Shown: positions 8,062-17,070, counted from the stretch's first letter. The stretch is DNA of 47,497 bases from Mesobacillus maritimus (GCF_023715205.1 NZ_JAMBNR010000023.1:1-47497), one strand, 5' to 3'. Made by a program: numbers and translations. Notes: a model not told the origin generated them from the sequence alone.

Positions 8062-8473
8062 ATATTACGGTTATAGTGTGTTGCGTTTTATCACATAAGT
8101 TCATATAGAAGAGTTCGATTTATTTTCGGTAGGGGGAATAAATCTTGAGAGATTGCTTGTTTATTCTCGGTAGTGTGAATATAACGAGCGACTTATTCCC
8201 GGTACTGGCATTAAGTTGTTCCTTACCGGGAATAAAACACTTTTATATTTCTCGTATGGGGGCCATGAGAAATATTTCAATATTATAGAGAACAAAATCG
8301 AAATTAGGATTAAATCTAGTGGGTATATATACCGTCTATTAATCCAGGTAATAGACCTGTTATCCTTGCCTTTTACCATTAAAAACAAATGAACAAGAAC
8401 CCTCGGGAAAAACCCGTTTCCAGGCTGCCGAATAAATCGACAGTTATTTTTTTGCTTTTCTAATAAAAATAAA
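8062..8473. other. Intergenic region with TTATTCCCGGTA repeats
   Basis: About 410 bp with no convincing gene. The left half (8117-8240) contains four copies of a motif related to TTTATTCCCGGTA, spaced about 34-40 bp, the last one inverted (TTACCGGGAATAAAA). The right half is AT-rich with no strong signal. A 115-codon open frame on the minus strand (8161-8508) has no supporting ribosome binding site and spans the repeats. Confidence 0.5.
8117..8240. repeat. Degenerate palindromic repeats (TTATTCYCGGTA family)
   Basis: Units: TTTATTTTCGGTAGGGGGAA near 8119, TTTATTCTCGGTAGTGTGAA near 8160, TTATTCCCGGTACTGGCATT near 8193, and inverted TTACCGGGAATAAAA near 8223. Each of the first units is itself weakly palindromic (TTTATT...AATAAA). 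Confidence 0.55.
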
Positions 8474-8503
8474 ATACCCCTTTTGCTTATTGAAAAAGGG
8501 GCA
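8474..8503 (-). terminator. Terminator of ytrH-ytrI
   Basis: CCCCTTTTT pairs with AAAAGGGG on the minus strand, followed by the T-rich TATTTTATTTTTATT. It lies about 40 bp after the ytrI stop codon. Confidence 0.65.
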
Positions 8504-8542
8504 TGCAAGAGCCATGTAAATACTCAAAATGAACGGTCCGAA

Positions 8543-9049
8543 TTAGTCATCTAACTGGAGTTCTAGCTCTAAATTGACTGTCGTGTAAACAACCGTTGAT
8601 TTAATTCTGAGGCGATAACGTTTTCCGTTTGCCGCTTTGATTACTTTATTTTTAATGATTTTTGTTATTAAATCTCTGCTTTTATAAACGAATTCTAAAT
8701 CCTTTGCAATAAAATAAGTCAAATCTTCTCTAATTTCTTCTTCTACTTGTAGGACAGCAAGTGTGTCTAAATCATATTTTGCTCCATTAGTAATTTTCAC
8801 TTTGATATCTTGAATCGTAAGTTGTTCGAGGCTTTTTTCATTTAATGCTTTATAATCGTCCTGCCATATTTTCACTTTATTCTTCTCGTCTTTAAGTTCT
8901 GATGAAAGTTTGCTTATTTCTGCCGATTTTTCTTCAAGCATAACTCCATGCATGTAGAGAAAGATGCACCAGCTTAAACCGGCACCAACCACCATTCCTG
9001 AAAAAAAACGCTGCCATGAGGGTTTCCGGTAATAAGGTGGAATGTGCAT
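8543..9049 (-). CDS. ytrI: Sporulation membrane protein YtrI
   Basis: A 168-residue protein with one N-terminal membrane segment (about residues 15-35), a coiled-coil-like stretch (about 38-70, EEKSAEISKLSSELKDEKN) and a C-terminal domain rich in charged beta segments. YtrI and YtrH are known to be made in the mother cell and needed for efficient sporulation in Bacillus subtilis; their biochemical roles are unclear. The start lies one base after the ytrH stop, so the two are translationally coupled. A sigma-E-like promoter upstream of ytrH supports mother-cell expression. Confidence 0.85.
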   Translation of the reverse strand: MHIPPYYRKPSWQRFFSGMVVGAGLSWCIFLYMHGVMLEEKSAEISKLSSELKDEKNKVKIWQDDYKALNEKSLEQLTIQDIKVKITNGAKYDLDTLAVLQVEEEIREDLTYFIAKDLEFVYKSRDLITKIIKNKVIKAANGKRYRLRIKSTVVYTTVNLELELQLDD

Positions 9050-9050
9050 G

Positions 9051-9380
9051 TTATACCTGCTCCAATGTTAGCCATTTAATAATCGTTGCTCCCGTTTTTG
9101 CTCCGCCCATAGCCGACAGGATGAGTAAAAACTGTTTAAAAATATCCTTCGTATCTCCATCCATTAAACCGCGTTCAAAACTGTAAACCGTGTCAAAGGT
9201 ACCCCCAATCGCTGCAATAATAGCCCAAATCCGGATAAGATCAGAAATACGCGAAATCTGGGTGAGTAAGGGTTGACCGGTTAAGAAAGAAGCGAGTCCT
9301 CCAATTAAAGAACCGCCTAACAATACGCCAAGTGCAATAAAATAACTCTGAAATAACTGTGTAATAAATGGTTGGTTCAT
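9051..9380 (-). CDS. ytrH: Sporulation membrane protein YtrH
   Basis: A 109-residue integral membrane protein with about three hydrophobic segments (about 10-32, 46-66 and 84-103). It is the first gene of the ytrH-ytrI pair, divergent from dnaE. The ATG start is preceded by AAAGGGGAC. In Bacillus it is a mother-cell (sigma-E) sporulation protein. The upstream region carries a good sigma-E match. No catalytic motif is visible. Confidence 0.85.
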   Translation of the reverse strand: MNQPFITQLFQSYFIALGVLLGGSLIGGLASFLTGQPLLTQISRISDLIRIWAIIAAIGGTFDTVYSFERGLMDGDTKDIFKQFLLILSAMGGAKTGATIIKWLTLEQV

Positions 9381-9416
9381 TTAATAGTCCCCTTTGGGAA
9401 AAATTCTCTTCCTTAA

Positions 9417-9445
9417 ATCGTATGGACAAACAATCGGAATTATGA
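9417..9445 (-). promoter_or_regulatory. Predicted sigma-E promoter of ytrH-ytrI
   Basis: On the minus strand, -35 TCATAATT (9445-9438), 13-base spacer, -10 CATACGAT (9424-9417). The -10 differs from the sigma-E consensus CATACAAT at one base and the spacing is right for that sigma factor. Confidence 0.55.
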
Positions 9446-9474
9446 TTAAACTCGTAGTGTAAAATGAGAACATA

Positions 9475-9503
9475 TTTTCTTTTTTTGATACAACCCATAT
9501 AAT
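9475..9503 (+). promoter_or_regulatory. Predicted promoter of dnaE
   Basis: -10 TATAAT (9498-9503) with a poor -35 (TTTTCT, 9475-9480) at 17 bases, just upstream of the dnaE ribosome binding site AAGGGGGTGA. Confidence 0.45.
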
Positions 9504-9536
9504 GAAATAGATAGAACTTTTAAGGGGGTGATTTCA

Positions 9537-12500
9537 TTGTCAGCATTTATTCACCTACAAGTACATAGTTCATATAGTCTTTTGACTAGTACCATTAAGA
9601 TTGAGGGTTTAGTTAAAAAAGCAAAAGAGAGTAGTTTTGATGCGATTGCGCTTACTGACCGTAATGTTATGTATGGAACGGTTGCTTTTTATAAAGAATG
9701 TCTGAAACATGGAATAAAGCCGATTATCGGGTTAACAGTAGATGTAGTAGAAGAGATAGATGGAGAAAAATTAGGGCCACTCGTCCTTTTAGCGATTAAT
9801 AACGAGGGATTTAAAAACCTTATGAAAATATCAAGTGCTGTTCAAACAAAATCCCCGCAAGGAATACCGCTTAAATGGCTACGTCATTATGCGGTAGGTT
9901 TATATGCCCTCACACCTGGGATGGAAGGCAAGATTGAACAAGCATTACTGAATAACGAACCAGAGGTAGCTAACCGTACGTTAAAAATGTTAGCTGATCT
10001 ATTTGGGGAAAATCGCTTTTACTTGTCGATACAGAACCAAGGGCTTTCTGGTCAAGTGGAACTTGTTGAGCGGTTGGCTAGCCTTTCAGCTGAAATGAAC
10101 ATCCCGCTCGTTGCAACAAATAATGTTCATTATTTGGATCGTGAAGATTCGTTTGCACAAGAATGTCTGTTAGCGATTAAGAGTGGGCAGAAACTCTCGG
10201 AAGACGGGCGACTAAAATTAGGGTCCGATCAGTTTTATTTGAAAAATACTTTGGAAATGACTGATTTATTTGGGGAATACCCGGACGCGCTAGAAAATAC
10301 TTTGAAGATTGCTGAAAACTGTAATGTCATGATTGATTTGAAAAGCAGACATTTGCCAAAATACCCGGTAACTCAGGGGCAAACAGCAGATGAATTATTA
10401 GACGAGATTTGCTTTACTGGTCTAAAAAGTCGCTACATTCAACCAACCGCTGTTCAAGTAAATAGACTTAAATACGAACTATCAGTGATCAAAAAAATGA
10501 AGTTTAGTGACTATTTTTTAATTGTTTGGGACTTTATGAAGTTTGCTCGAGAGAATGGCATTTTAACAGGGCCAGGACGTGGTTCAGCTGCCGGTTCAAT
10601 TGTTGCTTATGTTTTGTATATAACCGACGTCGATCCGATTCAACATAATTTGCTTTTTGAACGTTTTCTTAATCCTGAACGAGTAACTATGCCTGATATT
10701 GATATCGACTTTCCCGACCATCGTCGTGATGAAATGATTGCCTATGTGGCTGGAAAGTACGGTGAATTACATGTCGCTCAAATTGTTACCTTTGGGACAC
10801 TAGCGGCTAAGGCTGCAGCTCGCGATGTAGGGAAGGTTTTTGGTCTCAATACAAAAGAATTAGAGCGGTTATCAAGGTTCATTCCTTCACGATTAGGGAT
10901 TACATTAGCCGATGCCTATAAAGAGTCAGAACCGTTACGGAAATTTGTAGCTGAATCAGAATTAAATCAAAGGTTATTCCAAACGGCAGTAAAGTTAGAA
11001 GGCCTTCCAAGACATACTTCTACCCATGCAGCTGGGGTTGTGATTAGTGAACAGCCTCTTACAGAGTTAATCCCTATTCAATCTGGGCACGGAAATGTTC
11101 TATTGACACAATACTCTATGGAACATCTTGAAGAAGCTGGGTTATTAAAAATGGATTTTCTAGGTTTAAGAAATTTGACGCTCATTGAATCCATCCTTGT
11201 ATCCATCCATAGGAAAACTGGTCAGAAAGTAGATATCCGTAAAATCCCCCTGCAAGACAAACAGACATTTGAATTATTGAGCAAGGGAGATACCACTGGT
11301 GTATTCCAATTAGAATCAGAAGGGATGCGCAAGGTCCTAACGAAATTAAAGCCTACTAGATTTGAAGACATCGTAGCCGTAAATGCTTTATATCGCCCAG
11401 GACCAATGGAGAATATTCCATTGTTTATTGACCGCAAACACGGAAAGGAACCAATTCAGTATCCACATCCTGATTTAGCGGAGATTCTGGAAAATACTTA
11501 CGGAGTCATTGTTTATCAGGAACAAATCATTCAGATTGCTTCCAAGCTTGCAGGGTTTTCACTAGGAGAGGCCGATTTACTTCGTAGAGCCGTGAGTAAA
11601 AAGAAAAAAGAAGTGCTCGATAAGGAGAGAACTCATTTTGTTAAAGGGGCACTAGGGAAAGGATACAAAGAGCAAACAGCCAATCAGATTTATGATTTGA
11701 TAGTACGTTTTGCTAATTATGGTTTTAATCGCAGCCATGCGGTAGCTTATAGTTTTATCTCCTATCAGTTAGCTTTTTTAAAAGCGCATTACCCGCTTTA
11801 TTTTCTTGCTTCATTAATGACTTCATCGCTTGGAAATGAAGCGAAGATGACTCAATATGCTAGGGAATTGACACATAGAGGCTATGAATTATTACCCCCT
11901 TCGATTAATAAAAGTCATTTTAGTTTTTTGGTTGAAGGTAATAATATTCGATATAGTCTTGCAGGTATTAAAGGAGTTGGGGCAGTAGCATTAAAGGCGA
12001 TCTTTCAAGCAAGGAGGAAAAAAGCTTTTGCCGATTTGTTTGATTTTTGTCTTCGGGTTCCTCAGAAAGTTATGAATCGAAAAACGATGGAGGCGCTAGT
12101 GCATTCGGGTGCTTTTGATGAATTTGGCCATGATCGTGCAACATTATTAGCGACCCTGGATGTTGCAGCCGAACATGCCCAATTGATGGCTCCGGATGAC
12201 GAAAATCAATTTGGTCTGTTTGCCGAGGCTGAATTTGATATCAAACCTAAATACGTCATGGTTGATCCGATGAGAGTAGAAGATAAACTGGCCCTTGAAA
12301 AGGAAGTGCTAGGTCTGTATTTATCGACTCATCCAATTTCCGTAAGAAAAGAAGCATTTGCTCAAGCTGGTGCAAGGGCAATCATGGATATTCAAACCGG
12401 AGAACGTGCAAAAATAGGGGTATACATTACGGATGCTAAGATGATCCGAACAAAAAAAGGTGAAGCGATGTCCTTTTATACTCTTAGTGATCCTAGTGAT

Positions 12501-12902
12501 GAAATCGAAGCTGTTGCCTTTCCGTTAGTCTATAAACGCTCAGGACATAATTTAAAGCAAGGAGAAATCGTCCTGCTTGAAGGGAAGCTTGAAGAAAGAA
12601 ATGGGAAAAGGCAATTTATTATTCAAAGTCTACTCGACCTTGATCAGGAGAGAAAAGCAGTTCAGCAAAAACAGCCTACACTGTATTTGAAAGTTGATTC
12701 AAGTCATCAAGAAGCAGATCACTTATACGAGTTAAAAGAAGTTCTGAAAAAACACAATGGGTCAATACCGGTCATTCTTCACTATGCGGATATAGAAAAA
12801 ACAGTGCTATTAAGTAAAGACTATCAAGTGGATGGTTCCAAACCTTGTTTGGAAGCTCTAAGGGAATTCCTCGGTGAGAAAAATGTCGTCCTAAAAAAAT
12901 AG
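9537..12902 (+). CDS. dnaE: DNA polymerase III alpha subunit, DnaE type
   Basis: In Bacillus, DnaE extends RNA primers on the lagging strand before handing over to PolC. The 1121-residue protein has an N-terminal PHP domain (HLQVHSSYSLL, ALTDRNVMYG), the polymerase core with catalytic aspartates Asp387 and Asp389 in PDIDIDF, the GPGRGSAAGS fingers motif, a helix-hairpin-helix region (IKGVGAVALKAI) and a C-terminal OB fold (KIGVYITDAKMIRTKKGEAM). No 3'-5' exonuclease insertion is present, unlike PolC. Start TTG 9537 follows AAGGGGGTGA; GTG 9528 overlaps that site and is rejected. It is divergent from ytrH. Confidence 0.95.
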   Translation: MSAFIHLQVHSSYSLLTSTIKIEGLVKKAKESSFDAIALTDRNVMYGTVAFYKECLKHGIKPIIGLTVDVVEEIDGEKLGPLVLLAINNEGFKNLMKISSAVQTKSPQGIPLKWLRHYAVGLYALTPGMEGKIEQALLNNEPEVANRTLKMLADLFGENRFYLSIQNQGLSGQVELVERLASLSAEMNIPLVATNNVHYLDREDSFAQECLLAIKSGQKLSEDGRLKLGSDQFYLKNTLEMTDLFGEYPDALENTLKIAENCNVMIDLKSRHLPKYPVTQGQTADELLDEICFTGLKSRYIQPTAVQVNRLKYELSVIKKMKFSDYFLIVWDFMKFARENGILTGPGRGSAAGSIVAYVLYITDVDPIQHNLLFERFLNPERVTMPDIDIDFPDHRRDEMIAYVAGKYGELHVAQIVTFGTLAAKAAARDVGKVFGLNTKELERLSRFIPSRLGITLADAYKESEPLRKFVAESELNQRLFQTAVKLEGLPRHTSTHAAGVVISEQPLTELIPIQSGHGNVLLTQYSMEHLEEAGLLKMDFLGLRNLTLIESILVSIHRKTGQKVDIRKIPLQDKQTFELLSKGDTTGVFQLESEGMRKVLTKLKPTRFEDIVAVNALYRPGPMENIPLFIDRKHGKEPIQYPHPDLAEILENTYGVIVYQEQIIQIASKLAGFSLGEADLLRRAVSKKKKEVLDKERTHFVKGALGKGYKEQTANQIYDLIVRFANYGFNRSHAVAYSFISYQLAFLKAHYPLYFLASLMTSSLGNEAKMTQYARELTHRGYELLPPSINKSHFSFLVEGNNIRYSLAGIKGVGAVALKAIFQARRKKAFADLFDFCLRVPQKVMNRKTMEALVHSGAFDEFGHDRATLLATLDVAAEHAQLMAPDDENQFGLFAEAEFDIKPKYVMVDPMRVEDKLALEKEVLGLYLSTHPISVRKEAFAQAGARAIMDIQTGERAKIGVYITDAKMIRTKKGEAMSFYTLSDPSDEIEAVAFPLVYKRSGHNLKQGEIVLLEGKLEERNGKRQFIIQSLLDLDQERKAVQQKQPTLYLKVDSSHQEADHLYELKEVLKKHNGSIPVILHYADIEKTVLLSKDYQVDGSKPCLEALREFLGEKNVVLKK

Positions 12903-12905
12903 CCT

Positions 12906-12933
12906 TTTACAAGTTTCTGGAATGTGTTATATT
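12906..12933 (+). promoter_or_regulatory. Predicted promoter of ytsJ
   Basis: -35 TTTACA (12906-12911), 16-base spacer, -10 TATATT (12928-12933). The promoter is embedded in a perfect 9-bp inverted repeat CTTTTACAA (12904-12912) / TTGTAAAAG (12932-12940). A GTGGTCTGACCAC palindrome follows immediately. Confidence 0.6.
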
Positions 12934-12945
12934 GTAAAAGAAAAT

Positions 12946-12958
12946 GTGGTCTGACCAC
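12946..12958. promoter_or_regulatory. FadR/GntR-type operator at ytsJ promoter
   Basis: GTGGTCTGACCAC has perfect 6-bp arms around one central base and begins about 12 bases after the -10 box. TGGTNNNACCA is the classic operator form of the FadR branch of GntR regulators, and such a regulator gene lies two genes on. The same motif recurs twice ahead of accD. Confidence 0.65.
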
Positions 12959-13020
12959 CTAAAGACGTTTTGCTCGCGATAGAGGACCTTTTTTTAATGA
13001 TAAAAGGGAGTGGACTTTAG

Positions 13021-14259
13021 TTGAACTTAAGAGATGAAGCATTGCATATGCACAAAGAGCACAAAGGTAAATTGGAATCAAAATCAAAGGTTCCAGTTAA
13101 AAATGCAAAAGATTTAAGCCTAGCATACTCTCCAGGGGTGGCAGAACCTTGTAAGGAAATTTATGATAAGCCTGAAACCGTATTTGATTATACGATGAAA
13201 GGCAATATGGTCGCTGTTGTTTCAGATGGTACAGCCGTGTTAGGGTTAGGAAATATTGGACCTGAAGCAGCTTTACCTGTTATGGAAGGAAAAGCAGTGC
13301 TATTTAAAAGTTTTGCAGGCGTAGACGCTTTCCCAATTTGTTTAAATACAACAGATATTGATAAAATTGTTGAAACGGTAAAGTTAATGGAACCAACATT
13401 TGGCGGAGTAAACCTTGAGGATATTGCTGCTCCGAATTGTTTTGTCATTGAAGAACGCTTGAAAAAAGAAGCGAATATTCCTGTTTTCCATGACGACCAG
13501 CATGGTACAGCTATTGTAACTGTAGCCGGTCTTGTAAATGCGTTGAAGATTACGGGCAAGAAGATGACTGAAATTAAGGTAGTTGCCAATGGGGCAGGTG
13601 CAGCGGGAATCGCGATTATCAAGTTACTTTATTCTTATGGAGTTCGTGACATTATCATGTGTGATACTAAGGGAGCCATCTATGAAGGGCGTCCTGAGGG
13701 TATGAATACTATAAAAGCAGAAATTGCCAAATACACAAACCGCAATAATGTTAAAGGAAGCCTTGCTGATGCTATTGTTGGAGCAGATGTTTTCATTGGC
13801 GTTTCAGCTGCTGGTGCATTGACAGCGGAAATGGTTAAGACAATGAACCCTGATCCAATTGTGTTTGCGATGGCAAATCCAACTCCAGAAATTATGCCAG
13901 AAGAGGCAAAAGCAGCAGGAGTTAAAGTAATTGGTACAGGACGTTCTGATTTCCCTAATCAAGTTAACAATGTGCTCGCTTTCCCAGGGATTTTTAGAGG
14001 TGCGCTGGATGCTAGGGCTACTCATATTAATGAAAAAATGAAGGTTGCTGCTGTAGAAGCAATTGCTGGTTTAGTTAGTGCAGAAGAGTTGTCGAGTGAT
14101 TACGTGATTCCTGGACCATTTGATCCGCGTGTAGCTCCTGCTGTTGCTGCTGCGGTTGCGCAAGCGGCAATGGAAACAGGCGTGGCTAGAATTAAAGTGG
14201 ATCCAGAAGAAGTGAAGGATCGCACACGCCGGCTCTCTATTATCGAAAAAAGCGAGTGA
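13021..14259 (+). CDS. ytsJ: NADP-dependent malic enzyme (YtsJ type)
   Basis: Decarboxylates malate to pyruvate with reduction of NADP, supplying NADPH. The 412-residue protein has the malic N-terminal domain (SLAYSPGVAEPCKEI, GTAVLGLGNIGPEAALPVMEGKA kept in family form) and the metal site EDIAAPNCF / HDDQHGTAIV. The C-terminal dinucleotide domain has a GAGAAG motif. TTG 13021 follows AAGGGAGTGG with good spacing. It overlaps the following regulator gene by 4 bases and is preceded by a GntR-type operator, so repression by its neighbour is likely. NADPH production next to acetyl-CoA carboxylase genes fits support of fatty acid synthesis. Confidence 0.92.
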   Translation: MNLRDEALHMHKEHKGKLESKSKVPVKNAKDLSLAYSPGVAEPCKEIYDKPETVFDYTMKGNMVAVVSDGTAVLGLGNIGPEAALPVMEGKAVLFKSFAGVDAFPICLNTTDIDKIVETVKLMEPTFGGVNLEDIAAPNCFVIEERLKKEANIPVFHDDQHGTAIVTVAGLVNALKITGKKMTEIKVVANGAGAAGIAIIKLLYSYGVRDIIMCDTKGAIYEGRPEGMNTIKAEIAKYTNRNNVKGSLADAIVGADVFIGVSAAGALTAEMVKTMNPDPIVFAMANPTPEIMPEEAKAAGVKVIGTGRSDFPNQVNNVLAFPGIFRGALDARATHINEKMKVAAVEAIAGLVSAEELSSDYVIPGPFDPRVAPAVAAAVAQAAMETGVARIKVDPEEVKDRTRRLSIIEKSE

Positions 14260-14894
14260 TAGCAGTGGTGGGCCAAAATGAAAGCTCAACGAAAGTATAT
14301 ATCGAAATTGTGAAACAGTTAAGAATGATTATCGAGAAAGATGGCCTTAAACCTGGTGACAAAATCCCTTCAGAACGGGAACTATCGGAGCGTCTCAATG
14401 CGGGACGCTCCTCTGTTCGGGAGGCCCTAAGAGCTCTAGAACTGCTTGGGTTAATTGAAACTAGGCGAGGAGAAGGGACTTTTATCAGGGATTTTCGTGG
14501 CAATCAGCTTGTCCAACTGTTAAGTACTTTTATTCTCCAAGATCAAAAAGCGGTTCGTGATGTGATTGAGACAAAATATTTAGTCGAAATGGACTGTTTG
14601 CGGTTAGCGGTCCTTAAACGAGATAAAAATGACTTTCAACGTTTAAAAGCTTGGGTGAATGAACATAACGTTGAGGATAATGATTTTTTTATTAGAATAG
14701 CGGATCTAGCAGATAATCATCTTATCTATCGCATTTGGCAGATACTAGTAGACTATTATCAGGCAACGAATCGAGAGGAATTTAAAACAAACAAGGAAGA
14801 CTATCTAGAATTAGTGGAATTTCTTGAACAAGGGGATATTGACCGAGTCCTCATCAAATATCGAAGGCTGCGTAATTTGTCGTACGAGTCGTGA
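14256..14894 (+). CDS. FadR/GntR-family transcriptional regulator
   Basis: A 212-residue regulator. The N-terminal winged helix (about 12-78) has the GntR signature KPGDKIPSERELSERLNAGR, followed by SSVREALRALELLGLIETRRGEG. The C-terminal half is all-helical like an FCD domain, but the usual metal-binding histidines are missing: FFIRI stands where FH is expected, and no late histidine is seen. A metal-free or non-canonical ligand site is therefore likely. It overlaps ytsJ by 4 bases (GTGA). GTG 14265 or 14268 are possible alternative starts. Three copies of GTGGTCTGNCCAC flank it (one before ytsJ, two before accD), making it the likely repressor of both units. Confidence 0.85.
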   Translation: MIAVVGQNESSTKVYIEIVKQLRMIIEKDGLKPGDKIPSERELSERLNAGRSSVREALRALELLGLIETRRGEGTFIRDFRGNQLVQLLSTFILQDQKAVRDVIETKYLVEMDCLRLAVLKRDKNDFQRLKAWVNEHNVEDNDFFIRIADLADNHLIYRIWQILVDYYQATNREEFKTNKEDYLELVEFLEQGDIDRVLIKYRRLRNLSYES

Positions 14895-14921
14895 CAATAT
14901 TCAACAGAATCCACCTCCCGA

Positions 14922-14950
14922 TTGTTATATAGTAAAGGACAGGCTTTATA
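14922..14950 (+). promoter_or_regulatory. Predicted promoter of accDA
   Basis: -35 TTGTTA (14922-14927), 17-base spacer, -10 TTTATA (14945-14950). The two operator copies lie 35-64 bases downstream, within the leader. Confidence 0.5.
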
Positions 14951-14984
14951 CAAGATGAGGATTCGGGCATGATTTTGTTTTTTA

Positions 14985-14997
14985 GTGGTCTGTCCAC
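14985..14997. promoter_or_regulatory. FadR/GntR-type operator 1 at accD
   Basis: GTGGTCTGTCCAC, matching the ytsJ operator in 12 of 13 bases. Confidence 0.6.
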
Positions 14998-15001
14998 CTA
15001 A

Positions 15002-15014
15002 GTGGTCTGTCCAC
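15002..15014. promoter_or_regulatory. FadR/GntR-type operator 2 at accD
   Basis: A second exact copy of GTGGTCTGTCCAC, 17 bp from the first (start to start). Tandem identical sites in 30 bp argue against chance. Confidence 0.6.
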
Positions 15015-15055
15015 TTTTGGAGTGTCATTGTTAAATCAATATGGGAGGTATTACC

Positions 15056-15937
15056 TTGCTGAAAGAACTATTTACGAAAACTACAAAAAAGAAAAAATAC
15101 GCCACCATCCCTTCTGAAACAGCAAAACAGGATGTCCCTGAAGGAATTATGACAAAATGTCCGAGCTGTAAAAAGATTATGTATACAAAAGAGTTGGTGA
15201 AAAACCTCAAGGTATGTTTCCATTGTGGCTTTCATCATCAAATGAATTCCAAGGAGCGAATTGATAGCTTCGTTGATTTAGGAAGCTTTGAGGAATTGAA
15301 CAATGGTATGATTTCTGGAAATCCCTTAGATTTTCCGGACTATGAGGATAAGCTTGAGAAAGACCGGTTAAAAACAAATTTAAATGAAGCAGTGGTTACG
15401 GGGACTGGGAGCATAGATGGTTTGAATGTAGTAGTCGCTATTATGGATGCTTCTTTCCGTATGGGAAGCATGGGGTCGGTAGTAGGAGAGAAGATTACAT
15501 TAGCGATTGAAAAGGCGGATGAACTGAAGGTACCATTTATTATTTTTACGGCCTCCGGAGGTGCTAGAATGCAAGAGGGCGTGCTAAGTTTAATGCAAAT
15601 GGCAAAAACAAGCGCGGCTCTTAAGAGATTTAGTGACCATGGAGGATTGATTATCTCAATTATGACGCATCCGACCACGGGGGGTGTTTCAGCAAGTTTC
15701 GCTTCATTAGGAGATTATAATTTTGCTGAGCCAGGTGCCTTAATCGGGTTTGCTGGGCGTAGAATCATTGAACAGACCATCCGTGAGGAACTTCCTGAGG
15801 ATTTCCAAACATCAGAGTTTTTACTTAAGCATGGACAGCTAGATGCGGTTGTTTCACGTTCCGATTTACGTGAAACCATCGCGTCCATTTTAGAAATACA
15901 TCAACCGGGGGGGATTAATCGGTGGCAGGAGATTTAG
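15056..15937 (+). CDS. accD: Acetyl-CoA carboxylase carboxyltransferase beta subunit
   Basis: Together with AccA it transfers CO2 from carboxybiotin to acetyl-CoA, forming malonyl-CoA for fatty acid synthesis. The 293-residue protein has the N-terminal zinc ribbon (CPSC at about 36-39, CFHC at about 55-58) and the crotonase-fold core ([29 protein letters not shown]). The start is TTG 15056, 8 bases after GGGAGGT; an upstream ATG at 15041 overlaps that site. It overlaps accA by 16 bases. Two GntR-type operators lie in its leader. Confidence 0.95.
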   Translation: MLKELFTKTTKKKKYATIPSETAKQDVPEGIMTKCPSCKKIMYTKELVKNLKVCFHCGFHHQMNSKERIDSFVDLGSFEELNNGMISGNPLDFPDYEDKLEKDRLKTNLNEAVVTGTGSIDGLNVVVAIMDASFRMGSMGSVVGEKITLAIEKADELKVPFIIFTASGGARMQEGVLSLMQMAKTSAALKRFSDHGGLIISIMTHPTTGGVSASFASLGDYNFAEPGALIGFAGRRIIEQTIREELPEDFQTSEFLLKHGQLDAVVSRSDLRETIASILEIHQPGGINRWQEI

Positions 15938-16899
15938 AATTTGAAAAACCAGTGGTTGAATTAAGGAAAAAGATTTCTGAACTAAGAGATTATACCCAAA
16001 ACACGGATATGGACTTATCTGCAGAAATTGAAAAACTTGAAGCTAGACTAGAGAAGTTAGAAAATGAGATATATGAGAATATAAAACCGTGGGATCGTGT
16101 TCAAATTGCTCGTCATCCAGAGCGTCCAACTAGTTTGGATTATATTTCTAAACTTTTTACAGATTTCTTTGAATGCCATGGAGATCGAGTCTTTGGCGAT
16201 GACGAGGCCATTGTTGGTGGTATTGCAAAATATCACGGTTTGCCCGTCACTGTAATTGGACACCAACGCGGGAAAGATACAAAAGAGAATATCCGAAGGA
16301 ACTTTGGAATGCCTCATCCTGAAGGGTATCGAAAGGCACTTCGTTTAATGAAACAGGCTGAAAAATTTAGAAGACCAATTATTTGCTTTATTGACACGAA
16401 AGGTGCGTATCCAGGAAAGGCCGCTGAAGAAAGAGGACAGAGTGAAGCCATTGCAAGAAACCTATTCGAAATGGCAGGCTTAAAAGTACCGGTTGTTTGT
16501 ATCGTAATAGGAGAAGGTGGTAGTGGGGGAGCACTGGCTCTTGGAGTTGGAAATCATATTCATATGCTCGAAAACTCAACCTATTCCGTAATCTCTCCAG
16601 AAGGGGCAGCCTCTATTCTGTGGAGAGATGCTTCGCAAGCAAAAAAAGCGGCAGAGACAATGCGAATTACCGCTCCAGATTTGAAAGAATTAGGAGTAGT
16701 GGATGAAATTATTCCTGAAGCAAGAGGTGGGGCCCATCGCGATTTAGAAAAACAGGTTCAAGCGATTGACCAGACCTTATTAGCATCGTTAAAGTCATTA
16801 TCTGGATATTCTGAGGAAGAAATCATCGACCATCGATATAAAAAATATAAATTGATTGGGCAATATTCGTCATTAAATGAATATATCGGGGTAAATTAA
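15922..16899 (+). CDS. accA: Acetyl-CoA carboxylase carboxyltransferase alpha subunit
   Basis: The partner of AccD in the carboxyltransferase heterotetramer. At 325 residues it has the normal family length, with an N-terminal helical hairpin (about 1-60), then [23 protein letters not shown] split across the acetyl-CoA site and [14 protein letters not shown] forming the oxyanion region. The GTG start is inside the accD 3' end and is served by the GGGGGG run at 15907-15912. It is the last gene of the accDA unit and is followed by a strong terminator. The biotin carboxylase and carrier subunits are not in the window. Confidence 0.95.
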   Translation: MAGDLEFEKPVVELRKKISELRDYTQNTDMDLSAEIEKLEARLEKLENEIYENIKPWDRVQIARHPERPTSLDYISKLFTDFFECHGDRVFGDDEAIVGGIAKYHGLPVTVIGHQRGKDTKENIRRNFGMPHPEGYRKALRLMKQAEKFRRPIICFIDTKGAYPGKAAEERGQSEAIARNLFEMAGLKVPVVCIVIGEGGSGGALALGVGNHIHMLENSTYSVISPEGAASILWRDASQAKKAAETMRITAPDLKELGVVDEIIPEARGGAHRDLEKQVQAIDQTLLASLKSLSGYSEEEIIDHRYKKYKLIGQYSSLNEYIGVN

Positions 16900-16926
16900 G
16901 AACGTGTTTTTTACACGTTCTTTTTT
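16898..16926 (+). terminator. Terminator of accDA
   Basis: AAGAACGTGT pairs with ACACGTTCTT and is followed by a T run. Confidence 0.9.
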
Positions 16927-17070
16927 AAATTTTTCAAAAAAACACCGCTTTCAATTAGGATGAAACGCTTCCATTATACTCATTATTCTGTCTTTATGAG
17001 TATTTAATGTCTATTCTTGTGATAGGCTAATCTTCATGGTATTTTTAAAATATTGGTGTTTAAAACTAAT

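Noticed and set aside
8161-8508. 115-codon minus-strand frame between nrnA and ytrI
   Set aside because: It crosses the TTATTCCCGGTA repeats and the ytrI terminator hairpin, lacks a ribosome binding site and resembles no protein known to me.
13188-13622. 144-codon frame antisense to ytsJ
   Set aside because: Shadow frame within a conserved enzyme gene.
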